NCBI RefSeq assembly: GCF_016031655.1 | Contig: NZ_JACCHQ010000001.1 | Span: 558,001 to 622,000, forward strand | Length of the DNA stretch: 64,000 nucleotides | From: Bradyrhizobium glycinis | Lineage (GTDB): Bacteria > Pseudomonadota > Alphaproteobacteria > Rhizobiales > Xanthobacteraceae | Direction of reading: 5' to 3' | In this document: positions 1 through 9,496 of the stretch, in pieces | Layout: every line of letters starts with the position of its first letter | How positions within the stretch are numbered: the stretch's first letter is position 1 | The notes under the pieces: model-generated | Database searches by the model: none | Told to the model about the DNA's origin: nothing | Seen by the model: the letters and a program-made list of their open reading frames with translations, nothing else | Position numbers and translations under genes: made by a program

Positions 1-621
1 TTGTCCGCGATGATCCACGGCGTGCCGCTCGGCGCGAAGTTTGCCTTCACTCTGAGCCGCCTTTCGGCTCACGACCTTGTCGACGAACTCGCCCGCATCG
101 CGGAAATCGCCCGCAAGCAGGGCCCGGTCGGACTGGAAAAGGTCGAGACCGACGAGCCGTTCCTCGCCAAGGGCATCCGCTATGTTGCTGACGGCTACGA
201 CCTCGATTTCATTCGCGACAATCTGGAGCGCGACCGCGACAACTTCCTGATGCACCTCGACGAAGGCAGCAAGATCTACCGCGCCGTCGGCGACTGCGCC
301 CCGGCGTTCGGCATGATCGGCACGCTGCTTGGCATGGTGCAGATGTTCTCCAACATGTCGGATCCCTCCAAGCTCGGTCCGTTCATGGCCACCGCGCTGC
401 TGGCGACCCTGTACGGCGCCGTTGTCGCCAACCTGATCTGCTTGCCGATTGCCGACAAGCTGCACGGCAAGCTGCTGGACGAAGAGACCAATCGCACCCT
501 GATCATCGATGGCATCCTGATGATCCGCGACTCCAAGAGCCCGACCCTGGTGCGCGAAATGCTGCTGGCCTATCTGCCGGAGAAGCATCGTCACGCCGAA
601 GGCGAGCCGGTGCCGGCTTGA
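1..621 (+). CDS. motA: Flagellar stator protein MotA, C-terminal part (gene cut by window start)
   Basis: This is the cytoplasmic loop and last two membrane helices of a MotA/PomA stator subunit, the inner-membrane ion channel that drives flagellar rotation together with MotB. The conserved block GMIGTLLGMVQMFSNM starts near residue 104 of the visible part. It is followed by the final helix (ATALLATLYGAVVANLICLP) and a charged cytoplasmic tail. A full MotA has about 255-290 residues and four helices. Here the first two helices are missing because the window begins inside the gene, so the TTG at base 1 is not the real start. motB follows after 23 bases, so the two are probably cotranscribed. 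The sequence resembles the PomA branch, but the coupling ion (proton or sodium) cannot be decided from it. Confidence 0.9.
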   Translation: MSAMIHGVPLGAKFAFTLSRLSAHDLVDELARIAEIARKQGPVGLEKVETDEPFLAKGIRYVADGYDLDFIRDNLERDRDNFLMHLDEGSKIYRAVGDCAPAFGMIGTLLGMVQMFSNMSDPSKLGPFMATALLATLYGAVVANLICLPIADKLHGKLLDEETNRTLIIDGILMIRDSKSPTLVREMLLAYLPEKHRHAEGEPVPA

Positions 622-644
622 GGCCGCTGCCTGGATTTTGAGAA

Positions 645-1475
645 ATGGCCAAGAAGAAGCGCGGCAATGCTCACGGCGGCGGCCACGGCTGGTTCGTGAC
701 CTTCGCCGACCTGATGGCGCTGCTGCTGGCGTTTTTCGTGATGCTTGTCGCGTTCTCCACGCAAGATGCCAACAAGCTGAAGATCGTCGCGGGCTCGATG
801 CGCGAGGCGTTCGGCGTGCAGAGCGAAGCGCGCTACTCCGGCATCGTCGAATCCGACGGCCTGCCGACGCGCCCGCGGCTCAAGAACGTTGACCACATCC
901 AGCCGGAGGATGCCTCCAACACGCCGACGCCCGATCAGGAAGACCGCGAAAAGACCTCCGGCGCGAAGATCAAGATCGACCGCAATTTCGCGCTGGCCGC
1001 GGCCTCGCTGCGCCAGGCGTTGCAGGACATGCCGGAACTGACCGAGATGTCCAAGCACATCATGTTCGAGGAGACCAAGCAGGGCCTGAACCTCGAGATC
1101 GTCGACCAGGACGGCCGCTCGATGTTCGCCGACGGCTCCAAGGTGCCCTACGACCGCACCCGCCGCCTGATCGAGAAGCTCGCGATCCCGCTCAAGGCGA
1201 CGCCGCTCCGCGTCTCCATCGCCGGCCACACCGCGGTGGGGTTCGTGCCGACCCGCAGCGACTATGGCGCCTTCGATCTGTCGGCCGATCGCGCCAACGC
1301 CGTGCGCCAGATCCTCGAACGCGAGGGCCTGCCGCCGTCGCACATCTTCGCCGTCTCCGGCAAGGCCGATACCCAGCCGCTGTTTCCGGACGATCCCTCG
1401 CTGGCAGCCAACCGGCGGGTGACCATCACCTTGATGCGCGAAGATCCGCCGCTGCCGCCGAATCTGAAGCCGTAA
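645..1475 (+). CDS. motB: Flagellar motor protein MotB (OmpA-family peptidoglycan-binding stator subunit)
   Basis: MotB anchors the stator to peptidoglycan and carries the ion-binding aspartate. A short basic N-terminus is followed by a single membrane helix with the conserved FADLMALLLAFFVMLVAFS signature at residues 19-37, which includes that aspartate. The PomB/MotB plug-region motif IVAGSMREAFGVQ follows. The C-terminal half is an OmpA-like domain with LSADRANAVRQIL and NRRVTITL. The length of 276 residues is normal. The gene lies 23 bases behind motA. Downstream comes a 172-base gap before kup. Confidence 0.92.
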   Translation: MAKKKRGNAHGGGHGWFVTFADLMALLLAFFVMLVAFSTQDANKLKIVAGSMREAFGVQSEARYSGIVESDGLPTRPRLKNVDHIQPEDASNTPTPDQEDREKTSGAKIKIDRNFALAAASLRQALQDMPELTEMSKHIMFEETKQGLNLEIVDQDGRSMFADGSKVPYDRTRRLIEKLAIPLKATPLRVSIAGHTAVGFVPTRSDYGAFDLSADRANAVRQILEREGLPPSHIFAVSGKADTQPLFPDDPSLAANRRVTITLMREDPPLPPNLKP

Positions 1476-1647
1476 CCCCTTGCGCTACCATCTTACCTGA
1501 GGCATGTCGTTGCGCTGGCGATGAGCGTGGCTGTGGCGTCACAGCATCCGGCTCGGCGCCTGCTATGATGGTGCGCCGATTGACAGGTGCACCGGAAGCG
1601 TCAAAAGGCGCCGGATCAATTTCAGGGACGAAGCGTTCTCCACCTTC

Positions 1648-3546
1648 ATGACGGCGAGCATCACACAGGCCGAGACCCAGGAGGGACGGGCCACCTCAGG
1701 TTTTTGGTCCCTTACGCTCGGGAGCATCGGCGTCGTCTTCGGCGATATCGGCACTTCGCCGCTCTACGCATTCCACGAGGCGGTCAAGGCCGCCGCCCAT
1801 GGCGAGCCGGTCTCGCGCGTCATCGTGCTCGGCGTGCTCTCGCTGATCCTGTGGGCGCTCCTGATCGTCGTCACCGCCAAATATGTCCTCTTGCTGCTGC
1901 GCGCCGACAATAACGGGGAGGGCGGCACGCTCTCGCTGATGGCGCTGGGGCAGCGCGCGCTGGGGCGGCGAAGCTGGATCCTGCTCGCGCTCGGCGTGAT
2001 CGGCGCTTCGATGTTCATCGGCGATTCCATGATCACGCCGGCGATCTCGGTGCTATCGGCGGTGGAAGGTCTGAAGCTCGCAACCCCTGCGCTCGAGCAC
2101 TACGTCGTGCCGGTCACCGTCCTCATCCTGGTGCTGCTGTTTGCAGTCCAGAGCAAGGGGACCGCGCTGGTCGCCTCGGCCTTCGGGCCGGTAATGGTGA
2201 TCTGGTTCACCGTCATTGCCATCATGGGGGCTGTCCACATCGCCGACGACCCCTCCGTGCTGGCGGCCATCAATCCCTATTACGCCGTGCAGTTCGTGCT
2301 GTCGCACGGCACGATCGGCCTCGTGACCCTCGGTGCCGTGTTCCTGGCGGTGACGGGCGGCGAGGCGCTGTACGCAGATCTCGGCCATTTCGGCCGCAAG
2401 CCGATCCAGTCGGCCTGGATGTTCTTCGTGCTGCCCGCGCTTCTGATCAATTATTTCGGGCAGGGTGCGCTGGTGCTGTCCGATCCCAGCGCGATCGAGC
2501 ATTCGTTCTATCGCATGGTGCCCGAGAAGCTGGTGCTGCCGCTGGTCGGGCTCGCAACGGCCGCAACTGTGATCGCGAGCCAGGCGGTGATCACCGGCGC
2601 CTACTCGCTGGTCTATCAGGCCGTGCAGCTCGGACTGCTGCCGCGTTTCGAGGTGCGGTACACCTCCGAATCGCATGCCGGCCAGATCTATTTGCCGCGG
2701 GTGAACCGGCTGCTGCTGATCGGCGTGATGCTGCTGGTGCTGCTGTTCCACACTCCCAGCAATCTGGCCTCGGCCTACGGCATTGCGGTCTCAACCACCA
2801 TGGTCGCCGACGGGATCATGGGCTTCGTCGTGATCTGGAAGCTGTGGAATTGGCGCGCGGCTGCTGCCGCGGCCCTGATCGTGCCTTTCGTCATCGTCGA
2901 TTTGAGCTTCTTCAGCGCCAACCTGCTCAAGCTGCTCGAAGGTGCCTGGGTGCCGCTGCTGTTCGGCATCGTCATGGCAGGGACGATCTGGACCTGGCGC
3001 AAGGGCTCGGCAATCCTGGTCCAGAAGACCCGCCGGATCGAGGTGCCACTGGACGATCTGATCCGCAGCCTGGAGAAGCGGCCGCCACACATCGTCAAGG
3101 GCACCGCGGTGTTCCTGACCAGCGATCCCGCCTTCGTGCCGACCGCGCTCCTGCACAATCTCAAGCACAACAAGGTGCTGCACGAGCACAACGTGATCCT
3201 GACGATCGAGACCGCGCAGACGCCCCGGGTCGATCTGTCGGAGCGGTTCAGAATGGAGAAGATCAGCGACAAGTTCTCCAAGGTCCGCTTGCGCTTCGGC
3301 TTCATGGAGCAGCCGAACGTGCCCAAGGCGCTCGCCATCGCCCGCAAGCAGGGTTGGCAGTTCGACATCATGTCGACCTCGTTCTTCGTGTCGCGAAGGT
3401 CGCTGAAGGCCTCGGCGCAGTCGGGCATGCCGCTCTGGCAGGATCATGTGTTCATCGCGCTGAGCCGATCAGCCAACGATGCCACCGACTATTTCCAGAT
3501 CCCCACCGGCCGGGTGGTGGAAGTCGGGACCCAGGTCACCATCTAG
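1648..3546 (+). CDS. kup: Kup-family low-affinity potassium uptake protein (first of two)
   Basis: This is a K+/H+ symporter of the Kup/HAK/KUP family in the inner membrane. The family signature [18 protein letters not shown] lies near residues 27-44. The body has about twelve hydrophobic segments up to about residue 450, and a hydrophilic C-terminal domain follows ([20 protein letters not shown] and later [20 protein letters not shown]). The length of 632 residues is normal. The upstream gap (1476-1647) holds a possible extended -10 box, TGCTATGAT at 1561-1569, without a clear -35, so promoter support is weak. A second kup follows on the same strand. The chosen ATG leaves a short soluble N-terminus, as in other members. 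Confidence 0.93.
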   Translation: MTASITQAETQEGRATSGFWSLTLGSIGVVFGDIGTSPLYAFHEAVKAAAHGEPVSRVIVLGVLSLILWALLIVVTAKYVLLLLRADNNGEGGTLSLMALGQRALGRRSWILLALGVIGASMFIGDSMITPAISVLSAVEGLKLATPALEHYVVPVTVLILVLLFAVQSKGTALVASAFGPVMVIWFTVIAIMGAVHIADDPSVLAAINPYYAVQFVLSHGTIGLVTLGAVFLAVTGGEALYADLGHFGRKPIQSAWMFFVLPALLINYFGQGALVLSDPSAIEHSFYRMVPEKLVLPLVGLATAATVIASQAVITGAYSLVYQAVQLGLLPRFEVRYTSESHAGQIYLPRVNRLLLIGVMLLVLLFHTPSNLASAYGIAVSTTMVADGIMGFVVIWKLWNWRAAAAAALIVPFVIVDLSFFSANLLKLLEGAWVPLLFGIVMAGTIWTWRKGSAILVQKTRRIEVPLDDLIRSLEKRPPHIVKGTAVFLTSDPAFVPTALLHNLKHNKVLHEHNVILTIETAQTPRVDLSERFRMEKISDKFSKVRLRFGFMEQPNVPKALAIARKQGWQFDIMSTSFFVSRRSLKASAQSGMPLWQDHVFIALSRSANDATDYFQIPTGRVVEVGTQVTI

Positions 3547-3559
3547 AATGCAACCGGTG

Positions 3560-3583
3560 TAGCCATGCAGATTTGCATGGCTA
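3560..3583 (+). terminator. Hairpin after the first kup gene (terminator-like, no T run)
   Basis: A perfect 10-base inverted repeat (TAGCCATGCA / TGCATGGCTA) encloses a GATT loop 14 bases after the kup stop codon. No run of T follows, so it may stabilise the 3' end or be a weak terminator. It could also separate expression of the two kup copies. Confidence 0.4.
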
Positions 3584-3686
3584 TGGCCCAGAATCGGGCT
3601 AGGCTATGCCGGTGGCGCAGCACTATAAGCCCGCGCGCTCTTCCGCCGTTGTGCAGTGAAGCATTTAGAGGCCATCGGGCTCTCCC

Positions 3687-5615
3687 ATGACAAGCGACAT
3701 AGCAGTTCCCGCCCCGGCAACGGTGGCGGCCAATGGGCATGGCGATGCCCATACCACCGCCAGTTTCGGCGCGCTGACGCTCGGCAGCATCGGAGTCGTT
3801 TACGGCGACATCGGCACCAGCCCGCTCTACGCGTTCCGCGAAGCCGTGATGGCCGCCTCGGGCGCGGACGGGTTGCCGACGCCGGCCGCCGTCCTCGGCG
3901 TGCTCTCGCTGATCCTGTGGGCGCTCATCGTGGTGGTGACGCTCAAATACGTCGTGATCCTGCTCCGCGCCGACAACAACGGCGAGGGCGGCACGCTGGC
4001 GCTGATGGCCCTGGCCCAGCGGGCGGTCGGCACCCGCGGGGCCACCATCGTGCTGCTCGGCATCATTTCCGGAGCCCTGTTCTACGGCGATGCCGTGATC
4101 ACCCCGGCCCTCTCGGTGCTGTCGGCGATCGAGGGCATGAAGGACGTCACGCTAAGGTTCGAGCCCTACATCGTTCCGCTGACCGTGGTGATTCTGGTCT
4201 GCCTGTTCGCCGTGCAGTCGCGCGGCACGGCGCGCGTCGCCGCTTTCTTCGGCCCGATCATGTGCGTCTGGTTCGCGGTCCTCGCGGCCGCAGCGATCCA
4301 TCCGATCATCCAGCAGCCGCAGGTGCTGCTCGCGCTCAATCCGTTCTACGCCGTGAACTTCATGCTGCACCATGGCATCATCGGCTTCGTGACGCTGGGC
4401 GCGGTGTTCCTGGCCGTGACCGGCGCGGAGGCGCTCTATGCCGACCTCGGCCATTTCGGCAAGCGGCCAATCCAGACCGCCTGGCTGTTCATCGTGCTGC
4501 CCGCGCTGGCGCTGAACTATCTGGGCCAGGGCGCGCTGGTGCTCGGCGATCCCGGCGCTATCGTGAGCCCGTTCTTCCAGCTGTTTCCGCAAGGCTTCAT
4601 CCGAGGCTGCATGGTCGTGCTCGCCACCATGGCGACCGTCATCGCGAGCCAGGCCGTCATCACCGGCGCCTTTTCGCTGACGCGCCAGGCGATCCAGCTC
4701 GGGCTGCTGCCGCGTTTCGAAATTCGCCATACGTCGGAAGCCCATTCCGGCCAGATATTCATTCCGCGCATCAACCAGCTGCTGCTGGTCGCGGTGGTGC
4801 TGCTGGTGCTGCTGTTCCGCTCCTCCAGTGCGCTCGCGTCCGCCTACGGCATCTCCGTCACTGGCACCATGGTGGTCACGGCGATGATGGGCTTCGTCGT
4901 GGTCTGGAAGGGTTGGCGGTGGTCAGCGCTTGCCGCTGGTGCGCTGATTGCGCCGTTCCTGTTCCTCGATCTGACTTTCCTGAGCGCGAACCTGTTGAAG
5001 GTGTTCGAGGGCGGCTGGGTGCCGCTGGCGCTCGGTGCGGTCATGATCATCCTGATGTACACGTGGCGGCGCGGCAGCCGCCTCTTGTTCGAGAAGTCGC
5101 GCAAGCTCGAGTTCCCGCTCGCCGATCTCGTGGCGATGCTGGAGAAGCGGCCGCCGCAGCGGGTGCCTGGCACCGCGGTGTTCCTGACCTCGGATCCGCT
5201 CAGCGCGCCAACCGCGCTGATGCATAGTCTGAAACACTACAAGGTTCTGCACGAGAAGAATGTCATTCTCACCATCGAGACCGCGCAGACCCCGCGGATC
5301 GATCCGGCCGAACGGGTGAAGCTGGAGCAGATTTCACCGACCTTCTCCAAGGTGACGCTGAAGTTCGGCTTCATGGAATCGCCCAACGTGCCGAAGGCGC
5401 TCGCGATCGCCCGCAAGCTGGGCTGGCAGTTCGACATCATGTCGACCTCGTTCTTCCTGTCGCGCAGGGCGCTCAAGCCCGCCGCCCATTCCGGCATGCC
5501 GCGCTGGCAGGACCGGCTATTCATCTCGCTCAGCCGCTCGGCCAACGATGCCACCGACTACTTCCAGATCCCGTCGGGGCGCGTCGTCGAGGTCGGCACT
5601 CAGGTGACGATCTAG
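3687..5615 (+). CDS. kup: Kup-family low-affinity potassium uptake protein (second of two)
   Basis: This is a second K+/H+ symporter of 642 residues, closely similar to the protein encoded just upstream. The signature [18 protein letters not shown] and the last stretch [18 protein letters not shown] are nearly identical to the first copy. The N-terminus is longer and alanine- and glycine-rich. The middle differs in many positions (for example the region around residues 75-130 and the loop before [20 protein letters not shown]). This looks like an older tandem duplication, not a recent one. A 9-base hairpin follows at 5638-5658. Confidence 0.93.
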   Translation: MTSDIAVPAPATVAANGHGDAHTTASFGALTLGSIGVVYGDIGTSPLYAFREAVMAASGADGLPTPAAVLGVLSLILWALIVVVTLKYVVILLRADNNGEGGTLALMALAQRAVGTRGATIVLLGIISGALFYGDAVITPALSVLSAIEGMKDVTLRFEPYIVPLTVVILVCLFAVQSRGTARVAAFFGPIMCVWFAVLAAAAIHPIIQQPQVLLALNPFYAVNFMLHHGIIGFVTLGAVFLAVTGAEALYADLGHFGKRPIQTAWLFIVLPALALNYLGQGALVLGDPGAIVSPFFQLFPQGFIRGCMVVLATMATVIASQAVITGAFSLTRQAIQLGLLPRFEIRHTSEAHSGQIFIPRINQLLLVAVVLLVLLFRSSSALASAYGISVTGTMVVTAMMGFVVVWKGWRWSALAAGALIAPFLFLDLTFLSANLLKVFEGGWVPLALGAVMIILMYTWRRGSRLLFEKSRKLEFPLADLVAMLEKRPPQRVPGTAVFLTSDPLSAPTALMHSLKHYKVLHEKNVILTIETAQTPRIDPAERVKLEQISPTFSKVTLKFGFMESPNVPKALAIARKLGWQFDIMSTSFFLSRRALKPAAHSGMPRWQDRLFISLSRSANDATDYFQIPSGRVVEVGTQVTI

Positions 5616-5637
5616 GACGAGCCGGGTCGCGGTGCAC

Positions 5638-5658
5638 ACCTCTCCCTTCGGGAGAGGT
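5638..5658 (+). terminator. Short hairpin after the second kup gene
   Basis: ACCTCTCCC, a TTC loop and GGGAGAGGT form a perfect 9-base stem 22 bases after the kup stop. No T run follows. The stem sequence resembles the dispersed CTCTCCCC-type repeats seen at 28.3 kb and 54.9 kb, so it may be a degenerate copy of that element that acts as a 3' end. Confidence 0.4.
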
Positions 5659-5826
5659 GAAGGCCGGGCAGGTCCCTCGAAACCCGCACTTCAAGTCGCT
5701 GCGATTTAGCTTTAGCTTGCGCCGCGCGGCTCAAGCCTTTGTGGCGCTTGATTTTCGTCTCCCGAGAGGCGAGGTTGCCGCCGGCCGGGATGCCCCGGCA
5801 TGCGGCCCGCGACGTTGGAGGATGAT

Positions 5827-6153
5827 GTGGCAAATCAAGTGCAGGATCTGACCCCGGACGAGGTCGCCAAGGGTGTCGCGGAAGGGCGCTATCTGCTGGT
5901 CGACGTCCGTGAGCCGAACGAGGTCGAGGCCGAGGCTTACCCTTACGGCGTCGTGGTTCCGCTCTCGACCTTCGATCCGAAGGCGATCCCCGATCCCCAA
6001 GGCAAGGAGGTCGTGTTCGCCTGCCGCTCGGGCAAGCGTTCGGTGACCGCCTCGCTGGCGGCACAGGCGGCGGGCCTGCCTTACGACAAGCATCTGGCCG
6101 GTGGCATGCTGGGCTGGAAGGCGGCGGGGCTTCCCAGCAAGGTCGGTGGCTAA
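5827..6153 (+). CDS. Rhodanese-like sulfurtransferase, single domain
   Basis: This is a small rhodanese-homology protein of 108 residues, likely cytoplasmic. It has the LLVDVREPNEVEAE entry motif and the active-site loop FACRSGKRS, in which the cysteine would carry the persulfide. It ends with LAGGMLGWKAAGLP, the usual C-terminal motif of the fold. I choose the GTG at 5827 and not the ATG at 5800, because GGAGGA at 5817-5822 sits just before the GTG and the nine extra residues fall outside the domain. The aminotransferase gene starts 7 bases after the stop, so they probably share a transcript. The substrate is unknown. Confidence 0.82.
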   Translation: MANQVQDLTPDEVAKGVAEGRYLLVDVREPNEVEAEAYPYGVVVPLSTFDPKAIPDPQGKEVVFACRSGKRSVTASLAAQAAGLPYDKHLAGGMLGWKAAGLPSKVGG

Positions 6154-6160
6154 CCGCGCA

Positions 6161-7342
6161 ATGACGACCAAGAGCTCTTCGCTGAACAAGGTCTTCGCCG
6201 ACCTTCCCGTCACCATCTTCGAGGCGATGTCGCAGGCGGCGCGCGACAACAACGCCATCAATCTCGGCCAGGGTTTTCCTGACGATCCCGGCCCCGAGGA
6301 CATCCGCCGCGCCGCGGCCGAGGCCTCGCTGAACGGCTACAACCAGTACCCCTCGATGATGGGCCTGCCGGAGCTGCGCCAGGCGATCGCGACCCATTAC
6401 GGCCACTGGCACGGCCTCAAGCTCGATCCGATGAGCGAGGTGATGGTCACCTCGGGCGGCACCGAGGCGCTGACCTCGGCGATCCTCGCGGTGGTCCAGC
6501 CCGGCGACGAGGTGGTCTGCTTCCAGCCGGTCTATGATTCTTATTTGCCCATCATCCGCCAGGCCGGCGGCATTCCGCGCCTGGTGCGTCTGGAGCCGCC
6601 GCACTGGCGGCTGAATGAGGACATGCTGAAAAGCGTCTTCAATTCAAAGACCAAGGCGGTGCTGTTCAACAATCCCCTGAATCCCAGCGCGGTGGTCTAT
6701 CCGCGCGAGGACCTCGAGCTCTTGGCGCGCTATTGCCAGGAGTTCGACGTCATCGCGATCTGCGACGAGGTCTGGGAGCACGTCACCTTCGACGAGCACA
6801 AGCACATCCCGCTGATCACCATCCCCGGCATGCGCGAGCGCACCATCAAGGTCGGCTCGGCCGGCAAGATCTTCTCGCTGACGGGCTGGAAGATCGGCTT
6901 CGTCTGCGCGGCGCCACCGCTGCTGCGCGTCGCGGCCAAGGTGCACCAGTTCCTGACCTTCACCACCGCGCCGAACCTGCAGGCCGCCGTCGCCTATGGC
7001 CTCGGCAAGTCCGACGACTACTTTCTGTCGATGCGCAAGGATCTGACACGGAGCAGGGACCGCCTGACCAAGGGCCTGGAGAGACTCGGCTTCCCCGTGC
7101 TGAAGTCGCAAGGCACCTACTTCCTCACCGTCGACCTGTCGCCGCTCGGGCTCAACGAGAGCGACACCGAGTTCTGCTGGCGGATCGTGAGAGACTACAA
7201 GGTCGCCGCGATCCCGGTCTCGGCGTTCTACGAGCAGGACCCCGTGACCTCGGTGGTGCGCTTCTGCTTTGCCAAGAAGGACCAGACGCTGGACACCGCA
7301 CTGGAGCGGCTGTCGGACGCGGTGCGTGGACGCAAGAGGTAG
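6161..7342 (+). CDS. PLP-dependent aminotransferase, class I/II
   Basis: This is a fold-type I aminotransferase of 393 residues. Visible features are INLGQGFPDDPGPEDI near the N-terminus, YNQYPSMMGLPELRQAI, the PLP-contacting aspartate in ICDEVWEHVTF, and the Schiff-base lysine in GSAGKIFSLTGWKIGF. The overall pattern matches the aspartate/methionine/kynurenine aminotransferase branch (YbdL-like), but the amino donor cannot be read from sequence. The ATG at 6161 lies just after the rhodanese stop and gives a normal N-terminus. A PotF-like gene follows after 6 bases. Confidence 0.85.
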   Translation: MTTKSSSLNKVFADLPVTIFEAMSQAARDNNAINLGQGFPDDPGPEDIRRAAAEASLNGYNQYPSMMGLPELRQAIATHYGHWHGLKLDPMSEVMVTSGGTEALTSAILAVVQPGDEVVCFQPVYDSYLPIIRQAGGIPRLVRLEPPHWRLNEDMLKSVFNSKTKAVLFNNPLNPSAVVYPREDLELLARYCQEFDVIAICDEVWEHVTFDEHKHIPLITIPGMRERTIKVGSAGKIFSLTGWKIGFVCAAPPLLRVAAKVHQFLTFTTAPNLQAAVAYGLGKSDDYFLSMRKDLTRSRDRLTKGLERLGFPVLKSQGTYFLTVDLSPLGLNESDTEFCWRIVRDYKVAAIPVSAFYEQDPVTSVVRFCFAKKDQTLDTALERLSDAVRGRKR

Positions 7343-7348
7343 ATCGAG

Positions 7349-8455
7349 ATGACGAACGTCAGCCGCTCTCGCTTTGGTCTCGCGATCGCCGCGGCGCTGA
7401 CATTGCTCCCGCAAGGGGCGGGCGCCGAGGAGCGCGTCGTCAACTTCTACAACTGGTCGAATTACATGGCGCCGGATGTCCTTGAGGCCTTCACCAAGGA
7501 GACGGGCATCAAGGTCGTCTACGACACCTTCGACGCCAACGAGACGCTGGAGACGCGCCTGATGGCCGGCAAGTCCGGCTATGACGTCGTGGTGCCCACC
7601 GCCTATTTCCTGCAGCGGCAGATCAAGGCGAACATCTTCCAGAAGCTCGACAAGTCGAAGCTGCCGAACCTCGCCAACGCCTGGCCGGTGGTGACGCAGC
7701 GCCTCGCCACCTACGACCCCGGCAATGTCTACGCCGCCAACTACATGTGGGGCACGACCGGCATCGGCTACAACGTCGCCAAGGTGAAGCAGATCCTCGG
7801 GGCGGACGCGAAGATCGACAGCTGGGATATCGTCTTCAAGCCGGAGAACCTGGCAAAATTCAAAGATTGCGGCGTGCACATGCTGGACTCCGCCGACGAC
7901 ATCTTTCCGGCGGCGCTGAGCTGGCTCGGGCTCGATCCGAACTCGACCAAGCAGGCCGACCTCGAGAAGGCTGCCGATGTCGTGGCAAAAGTCCGCCCCT
8001 CCGTGCGCAAGTTCCACTCCTCCGAATATTTGAGCGCGCTCGCGACCGGCGAGATCTGCTTCGTGGTCGGCTGGTCCGGCGACATCATGCAGGCCCGCGC
8101 CCGCGCGGCGGAAGCCAAGAGCGGCGTCGAGATCGGCTACAGCATCCCGAAGGAGGGCGCGCAGATGTTCTTCGACAATCTCGCGATCCCCGCGGATGCC
8201 AAGAACGTCAAGGAAGCCTACGAGCTGATCAATTATCTCTACCGCCCCGACGTCGCCGCCAAGAACTCGGACTTCCTGTCCTATGCCAACGGAAATCTCG
8301 CCAGCCAGAAGCTGATCGATCCGAAGATCCTGAACGACAAGAACATCTATCCGGACGAGGCAACGCTTTCGAAGTTGTTCGTCATCACGGCGCGCGAGCC
8401 GGCCACGCAGCGGATCATCAACCGGCTCTGGACCAAGGTGAAGACGGGAAGGTGA
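7349..8455 (+). CDS. Polyamine-type ABC transporter substrate-binding protein (PotF/PotD-like)
   Basis: This is a periplasmic binding protein of 368 residues. It has a Sec signal peptide (basic start, then LAIAAALTLLPQGAGA), followed directly by RVVNFYNWSNYMAPDVLEAF, the classic start of mature PotF-like proteins. FDANETLETRLMAGKSGYDVVVP and YLYRPDVAAKNSDFLSYAN also fit the family. No permease or ATPase genes are adjacent, so it is an orphan binding component or works with a transporter encoded elsewhere. It sits 6 bases behind the aminotransferase gene, which hints at amine or amino-acid metabolism. The ligand is inferred from family only. Confidence 0.87.
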   Translation: MTNVSRSRFGLAIAAALTLLPQGAGAEERVVNFYNWSNYMAPDVLEAFTKETGIKVVYDTFDANETLETRLMAGKSGYDVVVPTAYFLQRQIKANIFQKLDKSKLPNLANAWPVVTQRLATYDPGNVYAANYMWGTTGIGYNVAKVKQILGADAKIDSWDIVFKPENLAKFKDCGVHMLDSADDIFPAALSWLGLDPNSTKQADLEKAADVVAKVRPSVRKFHSSEYLSALATGEICFVVGWSGDIMQARARAAEAKSGVEIGYSIPKEGAQMFFDNLAIPADAKNVKEAYELINYLYRPDVAAKNSDFLSYANGNLASQKLIDPKILNDKNIYPDEATLSKLFVITAREPATQRIINRLWTKVKTGR

Positions 8456-8462
8456 GGCTCAG

Positions 8463-8542
8463 GTCATTCCGGGGCGATGCGAAGCATCGAACCTGGGATC
8501 TCGAGATTCCGGGTTCGGTCCTGCGGACCGCCCCGGAATGAC
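8463..8542. repeat. Dispersed inverted-repeat element, GTCATTCCGGGGC type
   Basis: GTCATTCCGGGGC at the left end and its exact complement at the right end form a 13-base terminal inverted repeat around an imperfectly self-complementary centre. The same termini occur at 19704-19804. It lies between two convergent genes and ends 13 bases before the lpxXL stop, so it probably also works as a 3'-end structure for both. Confidence 0.75.
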
Positions 8543-8555
8543 GGCAGAGGGGCTG

Positions 8556-9488
8556 CTACCGCCACCTTCTATGCAGCCACAGCCACTGCTCGGGATGCTC
8601 GCGGACCCAGCTTTCCACCACGCTCGTGATCGCCTGCGTCGTGCCCTGGATGTCGATCTTGCCATCGGCATTGCGCACCGGCTGGATCTCTTCGGTGAGC
8701 TCGCCGCGGAAGCGGCCACCGGGCAGGCGGATGATGCGCACGCCGTGGATCGGGCATTCGACCTGGCGCAAGAGGCGCGCCAGCATCGGATTGGCGCGGG
8801 TCTTGCGGCCGAAGAACGTGACCTCGACGCCGGCCGTCAGATACTGGTCGATCAGCATGGCGACGTGCTTGCCGTCCTTCAGCGCTTGCGCGAGCCGCAG
8901 CGGCGCGTCGCGGCCGGCCGGGATCAGCGTGCCCATGTTGACCTGGCGCATCTCCTGGATGATGCGATCGGCGGAGGCGATGTTCGGCCGGCGATAGAGA
9001 ATCGCGGTGTCCAATCCATGCGCGACCGCGGCGAGCGCGGGCAATTCCCAGTTCGCAAGATGCGCGGCGAAGATCAGCGCCGGCTTGCCGTCGTCGCGGA
9101 TCTGGTCGAACAGCTCGATGCTGCGTTCGGGAATCTCCATCCGGCTCTTCTCCGGATGGTCGCGATCATAGTCCCAGACCTGGTCGATATGGGCGAACTC
9201 GGCCCCGACCCGGCCGAGATTGTCCCAGACGCCCATCAGGATCCGTTCGATCTCCTCCGGCGACTTCTCGGGAAAGGCGGCGGCGAGGTTGGCGCGGCCG
9301 ATGCGGTGCTCGCGCAGGCGCGGCCCGATCAGCTTCACGGCGCGCGCAAAGAAGTCCGAGGTCTTGGCCGCATCGAAATAGCGCGTGGTGCGCAGCATCG
9401 CGACGGTCGCGGCGCCGATCAGGCTGCCGCCGAGCGATTTGGCAGCCTCCCGCGCGCGGGCTTTCGTGCTCGCAGGAAGCAGCGCCAT
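8556..9488 (-). CDS. lpxXL: Lipid A very-long-chain acyltransferase LpxXL (LpxL/HtrB family)
   Basis: This protein of 310 residues belongs to the lysophospholipid/lipid A acyltransferase family, which transfers an acyl chain from acyl-ACP to lipid A at the inner membrane. The HX4E catalytic motif is visible as HLANWE in FAAHLANWELP. LYRRPNIASADRIIQEMR and AMLIDQYLTAGVEVTFFGRKT also match the family. The start is the ATG 8 bases after the upstream ketosynthase stop; frame extensions upstream of it only overlap that gene. As last gene of the acpXL operon it should attach the 27-hydroxyoctacosanoyl-type chain. The family is clear; the chain specificity is inferred from the operon. Confidence 0.87.
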   Translation of the reverse strand: MALLPASTKARAREAAKSLGGSLIGAATVAMLRTTRYFDAAKTSDFFARAVKLIGPRLREHRIGRANLAAAFPEKSPEEIERILMGVWDNLGRVGAEFAHIDQVWDYDRDHPEKSRMEIPERSIELFDQIRDDGKPALIFAAHLANWELPALAAVAHGLDTAILYRRPNIASADRIIQEMRQVNMGTLIPAGRDAPLRLAQALKDGKHVAMLIDQYLTAGVEVTFFGRKTRANPMLARLLRQVECPIHGVRIIRLPGGRFRGELTEEIQPVRNADGKIDIQGTTQAITSVVESWVREHPEQWLWLHRRWR

Positions 9489-9496
9489 GCGTCCGG

